Below, one piece after another: positions 1 to 7,000 of a DNA stretch of 7,262 bases. Every line of letters starts with the position of its first letter. Within the stretch, counting starts at the first letter, position 1. Both the position numbers and the translations under genes were made by a program. The stretch spans positions 1 to 7,262 of the forward strand of contig JABMQX010000754.1 in NCBI GenBank assembly GCA_013203085.1. The letters run 5' to 3'. This DNA is from a bacterium. Its GTDB lineage: Bacteria; Auribacterota; JABMQX01. A model generated the notes under the pieces. It ran no database searches. It saw only the letters and a program-made list of their open reading frames with translations, and had not been told where the DNA came from.

Positions 1-588
1 CGACGTCCGGCTGTCAAGTCACTGCGCCGCCACCTGGCCATGCACGCGGACCTATGGCGACTGTCTCAAGAGAAGGTGGTTCTTCTGGAGAAGGAGCTGC
101 AGGAGGCACTGAAGCCTTTCGAAACGACGGTGAAACGATTGCAGACGGCCCCGGGTGTGGGGACCATCACGGCAGCGACATACGTGGCCGTCCTGGCGAC
201 GCCGCAACGGTTTCCGGACAGCAGTCGTGTAGCCAGCTACATCGGGCTGGTCCCATCCACCTATGACACCGGTGAACGACGCTGTCACGGGCACATCACC
301 CGGCGAGGCTCCGGCGAATTGCGGGCCATGCTGTGTGAGGCGGCCCACCACGCGGCGAGAAGGCAGAATCCCCTCAACCCGTACTGGTCGAGGATTTGCA
401 CCAAACAGGGGTACAAGAAGGCCGTGGTGGCCATTGCCCATCGTCTGGCCCGGATTCTTTATCAAATGTGGCGTAAGGAGGAAGCCTTTGATGTCACGAA
501 ACTGAATGTGGTCCCCGAAGAACGTCGCCGCAGCAAAACGTATTACTGGAGAATGCGGAGAACGGAAGAACAACACGCCGTAGCCTGA
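1..588 (+). CDS. IS110/IS1111-family transposase, C-terminal part (5' end outside window)
   Basis: Reading frame 1 is open from the first base, so the gene enters the window already in progress; the ATG at 40 is probably an internal Met. The visible protein is the C-terminal Transposase_20 (IS116/IS110/IS902) domain: an entry helix-hairpin-helix segment with APGVGTITAATYVA, then YIGLVPSTYDTG, then GHITRRGSGELRAMLCEAA, and the usual basic helical end with KKAVVAIAHRLARILYQMW and FDVTKLNVV. The N-terminal RuvC-like DEDD domain, which binds metal, would lie upstream. Enzymes of this family excise and insert the element by recombination guided by an RNA made from the element's own non-coding end. 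One key residue is changed: IS621 has its nucleophilic Ser241 in YESG, while this protein has Thr (codon 268-270) in YDTG. The C-terminus looks intact, with stop TGA at 586-588. Family assignment is secure; activity is uncertain. Confidence 0.93.
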   Translation, partial: RRPAVKSLRRHLAMHADLWRLSQEKVVLLEKELQEALKPFETTVKRLQTAPGVGTITAATYVAVLATPQRFPDSSRVASYIGLVPSTYDTGERRCHGHITRRGSGELRAMLCEAAHHAARRQNPLNPYWSRICTKQGYKKAVVAIAHRLARILYQMWRKEEAFDVTKLNVVPEERRRSKTYYWRMRRTEEQHAVA

Positions 589-691
589 TAGAACAAGAGG
601 ATGCCTCGACTCGCGGCGCCAAAACACCCCCGAAGGGAATCAAGTAAGGGGTCGCAGAAGACAACGCGTCTTTCCAGCACTCCCTAACATC

Positions 692-750
692 TGGCGGCGA
701 CCCCTGGTACGCGCCCTGACCTCCAAACAAAGGTCTTCTGTACGCCGCCA
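692..750 (+). ncRNA. Candidate guide (bridge/seek) RNA stem-loop in the IS right end
   Basis: Pairing worked out by eye: TGGCGGCG at 692-699 is a perfect 8-bp complement of CGCCGCCA at 743-750. Inside it, 708-710 can pair with 740-742, and GACCT at 718-722 pairs with AGGTC at 731-735 around an 8-nt loop. This leaves an asymmetric internal loop (711-717 against 736-739) and a one-sided bulge (700-707). Smaller hairpins flank it: AAGAC 658-662 with GTCTT 668-672, and CCGC 814-817 with GCGG 821-824. A stem with internal loops that display target- and donor-pairing bases is the known form of IS110/IS1111 guide RNAs. Position downstream of the transposase fits the IS1111 group. Exact RNA ends, and which loop bases read the target, cannot be told from one copy. 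AGGTC 731-735 could instead pair with GACCT 775-779, so the fold is not unique. Confidence 0.35.
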
Positions 751-894
751 CCGGCACGATGGTGTGAGGCCAAGGACCTCGAATAGACGGGTGGAGGGAG
801 TTGGAAGATACGTCCGCTAAGCGGCTCATCCTCACATGGATCTCGTGTAGGAATGGAGAGGAATCATATAATGAATGAAGTCTGAAAAAAGCCC

Positions 895-900
895 TTGACA
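895..900 (+). promoter_or_regulatory. Outward-facing -35-like TTGACA at the IS right end
   Basis: A perfect TTGACA hexamer sits at the presumed right terminus, preceded by a run of six A (885-890 region). In the circular intermediate of IS110-family elements, a -35 box in the right end and a -10 box in the left end can join to form a strong promoter for the transposase. No acceptable -10 hexamer is found 16-18 bases downstream in the present flank (about 917-924), so it does not look like a complete promoter for the downstream enzyme gene here. Confidence 0.4.
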
Positions 901-905
901 CCCGC

Positions 906-1078
906 TTTCATAGACGACTGCTTCCAAATGACGAAGAATGAACCGGGCTTGTTCTTTCGAGTTTTGCACGCATTATACGACATGGTAGCATGGACTGTGA
1001 TTTGAACCCGGAGAACAGACGTTCTGGCATCACAATCCACACACGCTTCTCTCCAAAGCAATAAGTGAGGAAGAAACC
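906..1078 (+). other. Leader region of the GH95-like gene
   Basis: About 170 bases separate the presumed IS end from the start codon. No gene is seen in it. It is more AT-rich than its surroundings. A weak -10-like TATACG at 974-979 has only a poor -35 (TTGTTC, 949-954, 19-base spacer), so no promoter is called. The stretch CATGG-N3-CATGG at 981-993 is a short direct repeat. A nested inverted repeat lies at 996-1034 and is listed separately. The Shine-Dalgarno sequence GAGGAAG at 1067-1073 ends 5 bases before the ATG at 1079 and supports that start. Confidence 0.5.
996..1034 (+). promoter_or_regulatory. Nested inverted repeat in the GH95 leader (possible operator or mRNA hairpin)
   Basis: TGTGAT at 996-1001 is complementary to ATCACA at 1029-1034, and within it AGAAC at 1012-1016 pairs with GTTCT at 1021-1025 around a 4-base loop. 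The two stems are joined by unequal internal loops (10 and 3 bases). It sits 45-80 bases before the start codon, so it could be an operator or a leader hairpin. It has no match to a named site: the outer arms resemble CRP half-sites but are much too far apart. Short inverted repeats occur by chance, so confidence is low. Confidence 0.25.
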
Positions 1079-3787
1079 ATGAAGATCTCCAGAGGCTGGA
1101 TGCTGTTAGGTGTCGTGTTGGCCCTGTTGGGCGCGGGACGACTTTTCGCCGAGGTGCCGGTCGCGATTAGAAACTTCGTGCCGCAGGGTAGGCTCGATGC
1201 TGCGGAGAATCCGGCGAGAACTGTTGAGGCCAATCAAGAGGCGTGCTCGCCACTCCCGGCACGCGGAGCGGCCAGCAGTCAGCCAGCGAAGAGCTGGGAA
1301 GAGGCGTTCGTCAGCGGCAATGGGCACATGGGCGCGATGGTCTTTGGGCAGCCGATTCACGAGACCATCGTCGCCAATCACTGCCGGCTGTTCCTGTCAC
1401 TAGGCACCCGCGAGATCGTGCCCGACATGGCTCAGTACCTGCCGGAGGTCCGACGGCTCATCTGCGAGAAGGGCTACGGCCAGGCCTACAAGTTCATGCT
1501 CGATAGGGCAAAGGAGCAGGGGTTCCCAGGATTGAGCTGGACGGATCCATTCCATCCGGGCTTCGAACTCAAGATCGAGATGCCATCCAAAGGGGCAGTG
1601 AAGGACTATTTGCGGACGGAGGATTTCCAGACCGGCGAGGTCACGGTGCGCTGGAGCGATGACCAGGGGAAGTTTCGTCGTCGCCTGTTCATCTCGCGGC
1701 CGGACAACGTGATCGCGCTGTCAATTACAGGCCCCGCCGCTGGCGAGTTGAATTGCGATCTGTTCATGGTACCGATCAACCACAAGCTCATCGACTCGGT
1801 GATCAAGACGGAGAAGGAATGGATCACCTGTCACAATGTATATGTGAAAGGGAAAGGCGGCTATGACGGAGCAGTGCGCATTGAGACTAAAGGTGGTCAG
1901 GCGCTGAGTGATGGGCGGAAGATCACCGTCTCGGGCGCCGATGAAGTGCTGGCGCTCATGCGCATCGATCCCTACAAGAAGCTGGAGGACAGCTCCGTCC
2001 GATGCACCAAAGCCGACCTGGCAGAACTCCCAGCGGACTACCACGCGCTCTTCCAGCCGCATGCCAGGGCCCACGGTGAAATCTTCAACCGCGTGGCGCT
2101 GGACCTGGGCGGAGGAGCCGATCGCGATCTGCCCACTGAGGTGCTGCTCGACCGCGCGGCGAAGGAAGGGCGCCCCCCAATGGCACTTCTGGAGAAGATG
2201 TATGACGCAGGCCGCTACATGTTCATCTGCGCCAGCGGTGAGCTGGCGCCGAACCTCCAGGGCATCTGGACCGGTACTTGGCGGCCGGCCTGGTCGGGAG
2301 ATTTTACGCTTGACACGAACCTCCAAGCGGCCGTCGGCTCGGGTCTGAGCGCGAACATGCTCGAGTGCATGGAGGGGTACTTCCGGCTGATCGAGTCGTT
2401 CGTGCCCGACTGCCGCGAGAACGCCACGAAGATCTATGGCTGCCGCGGCATTCTGACCAATTCGCGGGCGTCGAACAACTGCCTGCTACTGCACTGGGGG
2501 AACGGCTGGCCGGGCCAGTTCTGGACGGCAGGGGCCGGGTGGCTGACGCATTGGTTCTACCACTACTACCTCTACACGGGCGACAAGGAATTCCTGGCCA
2601 AACGGGCGGTGCCGCTCCTTAAGGAGGCGGCGCTGTTTTACGAGGACTTCCTGTTCGTGGATGAGACGAGCAAGTATCGCTTTAGTCCGTCCTTCTCGCC
2701 GGAGACAGAAATGGGCGACAACTCCACGATGGACATCGCCGTGGCCAAGGAGGTGCTCACGAACCTGATCGCCGCCTGCGAGGAGTTGAAGATCGAGCAG
2801 GAGAACGTGCCGAAGTGGAGGGCGATGCTGGCGAAGATGCCGCCGTACCGGATCAACGAGCAAGGAGAGCTTTCGGAGTGGGGTCTGCCGGGGCACCGGG
2901 AGCACTACGGCCACCGCCACCACTCCCACCTTTACCCGGTTTTCCAGAGTCACGAGCTCACCCCGGAGCAGACGCCGGGGCTTTGGAAGGCTGCTCAAGC
3001 GGCGGTGCTGAAAAAGATCAACTCCAACGGGGAGCAGTCCTCATTCGGACGCATGCAGGCGGGGCTTTCGGCGGCGTATCTGCGGATGGGCGAGGAGGCG
3101 TACGGCCGGCTGGCGATCATGGCCGTGCGCAAGTCCATGTATACGAGCCTGATTACGTCGCACGAGCCCAACCAGCGCATCTTCAACGTGGACGGCAATG
3201 GCTCGATTCCCGAACTGGTGAACAATATGCTGCTCTTCTCCTGGCCGGGGAAACTGGATCTTCTGCCCGCTTTGCCACAGGCGTGGCCCAGGGGTAGCAT
3301 CCGCGGAATCCTGGCCCGCGGGCAGATCAGGATCGACCGGCTGGAATGGGACAAGCCCGCCGGGCGGATCCTTCTGGAGCTGACCTCCAAAATCAATCAG
3401 ACTGTCGCGGTGCGTCTACCCAACAGCAAGAACATCAAGTCCATCCGGGTCACGCGCGGTGCAGCCGAGGTGAAGGAATCGGCGCGCGGTGCCAACTGCC
3501 GGGAGTTGACCCTCCCGGCGCGCGAAACCGTGGCCACAGAGTTGACATTTTTAACCGACCCAGGTTTGCCCACCGAAACATCGCACAGGAACTGCCAAAC
3601 GGAGACCAAAACCAGTGTCTGGCGGCTCTGCCGCCAAGGAAGTGGTTTCGATTATTGCCTCTCGAAATTCCAGAACTGCGTCATCTTGGCAAATAGGGTC
3701 ACCGACTGTTGCCAGAAAAGAGCAATGACAGGTCCTATGACCTGCTTGAGAAGGATACAACCTCGTACGAAAAGAGGTGCTTTCTAA
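1079..3787 (+). CDS. Secreted GH95-like glycoside hydrolase (alpha-L-fucosidase family), with probable spurious C-terminal tail
   Basis: GH95 enzymes are inverting hydrolases, mostly alpha-1,2-L-fucosidases, with some alpha-L-galactosidases. A signal peptide (residues 1-24, hydrophobic core then LFA before EVPV) indicates export. The N-terminal beta-sandwich contains SGNGHMGAMVFG at about 79-90, the family's GNGxxGAMVFG signature. The helical-barrel catalytic domain runs from about 345 to 720: YDAGRYMFICASG (375 on), PNLQGIW (391-397), SPSFSPE with E542 as the likely general acid (Glu566 in Bifidobacterium AfcA), HRHHSHL (612-618), and VDGNG with D705 matching Asp766. The catalytic Asn pair NxN is DTN here (412-414), so the first Asn is Asp, and the NYW normally just after it is absent. 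Substrate is therefore uncertain. A C-terminal beta-domain ends near residue 824. The remaining 78 residues are cysteine-rich, resemble nothing in the family and probably come from a one-base shift at the T5 run 3548-3552. Without the shift the protein would be 824 residues, close to the usual GH95 length. Start is fixed by the SD sequence and the signal peptide. Confidence 0.85.
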   Translation: MKISRGWMLLGVVLALLGAGRLFAEVPVAIRNFVPQGRLDAAENPARTVEANQEACSPLPARGAASSQPAKSWEEAFVSGNGHMGAMVFGQPIHETIVANHCRLFLSLGTREIVPDMAQYLPEVRRLICEKGYGQAYKFMLDRAKEQGFPGLSWTDPFHPGFELKIEMPSKGAVKDYLRTEDFQTGEVTVRWSDDQGKFRRRLFISRPDNVIALSITGPAAGELNCDLFMVPINHKLIDSVIKTEKEWITCHNVYVKGKGGYDGAVRIETKGGQALSDGRKITVSGADEVLALMRIDPYKKLEDSSVRCTKADLAELPADYHALFQPHARAHGEIFNRVALDLGGGADRDLPTEVLLDRAAKEGRPPMALLEKMYDAGRYMFICASGELAPNLQGIWTGTWRPAWSGDFTLDTNLQAAVGSGLSANMLECMEGYFRLIESFVPDCRENATKIYGCRGILTNSRASNNCLLLHWGNGWPGQFWTAGAGWLTHWFYHYYLYTGDKEFLAKRAVPLLKEAALFYEDFLFVDETSKYRFSPSFSPETEMGDNSTMDIAVAKEVLTNLIAACEELKIEQENVPKWRAMLAKMPPYRINEQGELSEWGLPGHREHYGHRHHSHLYPVFQSHELTPEQTPGLWKAAQAAVLKKINSNGEQSSFGRMQAGLSAAYLRMGEEAYGRLAIMAVRKSMYTSLITSHEPNQRIFNVDGNGSIPELVNNMLLFSWPGKLDLLPALPQAWPRGSIRGILARGQIRIDRLEWDKPAGRILLELTSKINQTVAVRLPNSKNIKSIRVTRGAAEVKESARGANCRELTLPARETVATELTFLTDPGLPTETSHRNCQTETKTSVWRLCRQGSGFDYCLSKFQNCVILANRVTDCCQKRAMTGPMTCLRRIQPRTKRGAF
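3548..3553 (+). other. Masked stop codon at a T5 homopolymer in the GH95 gene
   Basis: The sequence is ACA TTT TTA ACC in the reading frame used. With one T fewer it becomes ACA TTT TAA, which would end the protein directly after the last beta-strand of the C-terminal domain (ATELTF). Everything after this point in the open frame lacks family similarity. It may be a sequencing or assembly error in the T5 run, or a real insertion that lengthened the protein. Confidence 0.5.
3620..3636 (+). terminator. GC-rich hairpin after the masked GH95 stop
   Basis: TGGCGGC at 3620-3626 and GCCGCCA at 3630-3636 form a perfect 7-bp stem with a 3-base loop, 67 bases after the masked TAA. There is no T-run directly behind it, so it is not a canonical intrinsic terminator. 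Its presence inside the supposed coding tail fits that tail being 3' untranslated DNA. Confidence 0.3.
3729..3744 (+). other. Second perfect hairpin in the GH95 3' tail
   Basis: CAGGTC at 3729-3734 pairs with GACCTG at 3739-3744 around the 4-base loop CTAT. A further three pairs (CAA 3723-3725 with TTG 3746-3748) can stack outside it. It lies inside the tail that I consider non-coding. It could slow or end transcription of the enzyme gene, or stabilise the mRNA 3' end; no T-run follows. Confidence 0.3.
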
Positions 3788-3893
3788 CCGGTAAAATTCT
3801 TTCCCACGATCTTGGGCAAAGTCTGTGTTCGTAGCCTGCTGCAATATCGCGGATTACAAACAGCTGAGGGCTCTTTTCGCCGGTAAAACTGAC

Positions 3894-3964
3894 CCTATCC
3901 GGAATGCTCCGACCTTTCCTTTGCCTCCAAGCACATGTTCCTCATCCTGAGCACTCCGGATAGG
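3894..3964. repeat. Imperfect inverted repeat, 15 of 16 bp, 39-base spacer
   Basis: The arm 3894-3909 (CCTATCCGGAATGCTC) is complementary to 3949-3964 with one mismatch (A3904 against C3954), giving 10 pairs, one mismatch, then 5 pairs. The 39-base spacer has no clear internal pairing. It lies between convergent genes. It may be a bidirectional transcription-end structure or a relic of a small mobile repeat. No other copy occurs in the window. Confidence 0.5.
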
Positions 3965-3971
3965 ATCCTAT
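3960..3971. repeat. Perfect 12-bp palindrome ATAGGATCCTAT
   Basis: Positions 3960-3971 read identically on both strands. The left half coincides with the outer end of the right arm of the neighbouring inverted repeat, so CCTAT appears three times in this small area in alternating orientation. Dimeric regulators bind sites of this type, but the position downstream of both genes argues against a simple operator. Function is unknown. Confidence 0.4.
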
Positions 3972-4053
3972 ACGAATAGTAGCGAAAACGGCAGATTCGC
4001 AACTGTTGAAAGGCTATCGTTCCCTTTTGGTTCCGGGAATCCCAGAAGGTATT

Positions 4054-4081
4054 TTGGCTCGCCCAGTCCAGGGACAGCCAA
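4054..4081 (-). terminator. Stem-loop 16 bases after the stop of the sigma-fusion gene
   Basis: TTGGCT at 4054-4059 pairs with AGCCAA at 4076-4081. After a 2x2 internal loop, CCC at 4062-4064 pairs with GGG at 4071-4073 around a 6-base loop. On the - strand it would form 16 bases after the TGA at 4100-4098, a normal place for a terminator stem. The - strand continues with AAAATACC, not a U-run, so canonical intrinsic termination is not supported. It may instead protect the mRNA 3' end. Confidence 0.3.
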
Positions 4082-4097
4082 CACACGATTGCCGAGC

Positions 4098-7000
4098 TCA
4101 TCTCGACTTCCTGAGCCGCACTGTCCGCTCGGCTGTGTCCCCTTCGCGAATGGTGACGTTGAGGGATTCATCCTCGTATCCGAGTGCGCTGACCGTCACG
4201 CGGTATTCGCCCGTGGAAAGGTTGGGAGTGATGGTTACTCCTTCTTCCTCAGTGTCCTCGGCATCGGGGCGGAAGGCCGGCAGCCAGTAGTTTCCCTCCT
4301 CATCCAGGACCTTCGTTTGTGCTCCCGGGACAGGGTACCCTCGATCATCAATCGCCCTGACAATAAGCGTCCCCCCCGCAGGCAGAACAAAGTCAGCTCT
4401 GTTATCACCTCCGGCAACAACGCTCACCTTCTTCGTTGCCGGAGCGTACCCTTTCGCCTCCACCGAGATCGTGTACTCGCCGGGGGTTAGCGCGGCCGTT
4501 TCATACCCACCCTCCGGGGTGAGGTTGATGTTCTTCGCATAGACAATCGCGCCATTGGAAGCTCTCGCTGATAGAAATATCTCCTGGACCGGCCGTGAAG
4601 GATCGCTTCCGGTGACCGACCCCTGAAGAGTCGTGCCCGTGCTGAGGAAAAAATCAAGGTCTGAGGGACCTTGAGAATTCTCCACCTCCGCGGTCGTTCC
4701 CTGCGGCGCATAGCCTTCCTTCGATGCGACAACGAAGTACACCCCATCTTCAACGGCCGAAAGGCTGTACCTGCCTTCCGAGTCCGTTTTGTCTGAAGGG
4801 GGCCTGAACCTGAACCCCGCACTCTTAAGAGAGCGTGCTTCCCAAAGGCTCGTGACTCGCCTCGGTTGAAGAGCTACCTTCGCTCCTTCGATCGGCTTTC
4901 CTGTTTCGGCGTCAACAACTCTGCCGGTGACGCTGCCCTCGGGAAGCTCAAAGTTTTTCTCGACATCCGCGTTGGCCAACAGGATTTCCGTTAGCAGGGG
5001 TACACTTACGACGATGAGCGTATATCCGCCGGGCTTAAGGTTGCCAATTTCGTAATAGCCGTCTGCATCTGTGTGAACCTCGCGCTGCAAGTAGCGATTT
5101 GTGCCGGCGACGGTCTTCGTGGAGCTAAGAAACAGGATTTCCAGTCCCGGTTGCGGCTCGCCCCCACTGGTGACCTTTCCATAGACTTTCAGCGATCCGC
5201 CGACAACAATGTCCAGCCGGGTCTCTTTACCCTCCTCAATCTGGACGTAATAGTTCTCGGAGTCAATTCCCCTCGCTGCTGTTCTTGCGTGCGACGCATT
5301 CACGAGATACTTCCCCTGTTTCAAGCCGGTTATGGCATAATTGCCTTCCTCATCGCCCTTTGCGCCTTTCTGCATAAGGGCGCTTGCGGCGCCGACGTGG
5401 GCATCCGCCACGGGCTTCCCAGTATGATCCCGTACGGTTCCGACCAGGCTCCCGCCCTGAGAAAGCTTGATGATGAGGTCTTCGACCGCTTCGTTTTCCT
5501 CCAGCATCACGTCGTCCATCGTCTCATCTGGAAAGTCCGGCGCCGATACGGTGAGAAAGTATGTCCCCGACTTAAGCTTGGTGAACTGGAAGTGTCCCTT
5601 TGGGTCGGTCTCGTTCACGGTCCCTCCGAAGAATGGCGTGAACGCATCAGGATCGCGGGGGCCAACTCGTAGTCTCACCGTCACGCCAGCGATGGGCTGC
5701 AAATCCGCCTCTGCCACAACAGTTCCCGATATACTCGCCCCTTCAAGCAGTTGAAACTCCACCCCTTGCGTGATTTCCCCCTTTATGACGTCCACTGTCC
5801 GCTCAGCCGGGCCGTAATCGCCGTGCCGAGCCTCCAGGGTGAATGTGCCCGAGGGAAGACCGCCAATCTCAAACTCCCCTTTCGCGTCGCTCGTGGTAAG
5901 AGCGTCCGCGTACATTTCAAATACTGCCATACGCGTCTTCTGGACGATCTTGGCTCCTTCGATCGGTCTGCCGATGGCGTCCACAACGCGTCCGTAGATG
6001 CCTCCGGCTGGCTGCTGCTGGATCACCACGCCTGTCGTTGTCTTCTCCAACTCGACCTTAATCCCTTCTGCGGACGACTGAGCGTATCCTTCCGCCATCG
6101 AGAACAGCGTGTACGTCCCTGTCTCGAGGCCGGAGACGCGAAACTTCCCTTCCGGATTCCAGAACGCTTTTCCTTGCTGGGGCAGATAGATTGTGTTATC
6201 GCGAAGATGTTCGAACGAGGCGTCGTAGCGCGATCGCTTGATCCTGAACAGGTCCAGGGGCTCATTTGTAACGGCATCCACGACTTTCCCTTCAATGGCG
6301 CCGCCAAGAAGCATCGTGACAACAATATCCTTTTTCGGGCGGCTGAATCGCTTCTGCACAGGGACATAATCTTCCTTCGATACGAACAGGATGTATTCTT
6401 TCTCATCCGGACATCGAAAGCCGAACTTCCCTCCCTCGGTCGTGTAAGTCCTCACGATGCGAGGAGGGGCAAACAGATTGGCCCCAACCTGCGCTCCTTC
6501 GAGCGGCTTGCCCGCCTTGTCAACCACTTTGCCAGCAATATCGAAGTCCTTGACTTCGTCAGGTTGCTCGCTGATTTCGGGCGCAGGCCCGGGAGGGAGA
6601 TCTTCTTTTCGCTCGCTCTCGGCCACGGAATCATCCTTAGGACGCAATGTCGGGCGTTCGGCGCGAGGAGCGGTTGTCCGACTCCTGTCAGTGCCTTTTG
6701 GAACGAAGTAGATAAGCGCTCCCCCCAACAAGATGGCGGCGCCAACGCCGATAGCAATTTTTGTCTTAGCTGTCACGATCAACCCTCCGTTTATCACCGA
6801 TGTCGTCGTTGCCGCAACTTTCGCCGCGATCCCTGCCGTTGATGCAGCCTTGATGATCGAAGATGCCGATGTCAGGAAACTCGCCGAAGCGGCTTTTGCG
6901 GGGAGGCTTCTCAGTCCAGCTTCGACGGCCACAATGGGGATTACCAAGCCACGTGCTGTGAGCCGCTTTCTCAACACTCTCAGTCCCTGTTTCACTCGCA

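Larger units (their letters stand above)
1..905 (+). mobile_element. Right (3') portion of an IS110/IS1111-family insertion sequence
   Basis: The element consists here of the transposase C-terminal half followed by about 315 bases with no credible coding capacity. A long non-coding segment downstream of the transposase is the arrangement of the IS1111 group; the IS110 group proper carries its long non-coding segment upstream. These elements lack ordinary terminal inverted repeats and usually make no long target duplication, so the end cannot be placed exactly from one copy. I put it near 905 because a TTGACA hexamer at 895-900 follows an A-rich run, like the outward -35 box found at the right end of several family members. 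The true boundary could lie anywhere from about 895 to 920. The left end is outside the window. Confidence 0.65.
3788..4097. other. Convergent intergenic region without a gene
   Basis: This 310-base stretch lies between the stop of the GH95-like gene and the stop of the opposing sigma-fusion gene. Open frames crossing it are short, have no recognisable domain and run mainly into the antisense of the sigma gene. It contains a long inverted repeat (3894-3964), a 12-bp palindrome (3960-3971), a stem-loop near the sigma stop (4054-4081) and a short direct repeat CCGGTAAAA at about 3788-3796 and 3880-3888. Convergent genes need termination on both sides, which could explain some of these structures. 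Confidence 0.6.

Noticed and set aside
52..627. Open frame of 191 codons on the - strand across the transposase
   Set aside because: It is antisense to a well-recognised transposase domain and has no family features of its own.
867..872. Perfect TATAAT hexamer as a promoter for the enzyme gene
   Set aside because: No -35-like hexamer stands 16-18 bases upstream (about 844-850), and it lies inside the IS end more than 200 bases before the start codon.
589..905. Small protein gene after the transposase
   Set aside because: The only longer frame crossing it (494-901, - strand) is antisense to the transposase end and shows no domain; structure suggests RNA instead.
996..1034. CRP-type operator
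   Set aside because: TGTGA and TCACA half-sites should be six bases apart; here they are about 28 apart.
3788..4097. CRISPR array or tRNA in the intergenic region
   Set aside because: No regularly spaced repeats and no cloverleaf with a CCA or T-loop motif were found.
4101..6545. DNA-level tandem repeat array
   Set aside because: The repetition is at the protein-fold level; unit lengths differ and no long identical DNA blocks are seen.
5751..6842. Open frame of 363 codons on the + strand
   Set aside because: It lies wholly antisense to the sigma-fusion gene, which has clear domains throughout; the composition is that of a complementary-strand shadow.
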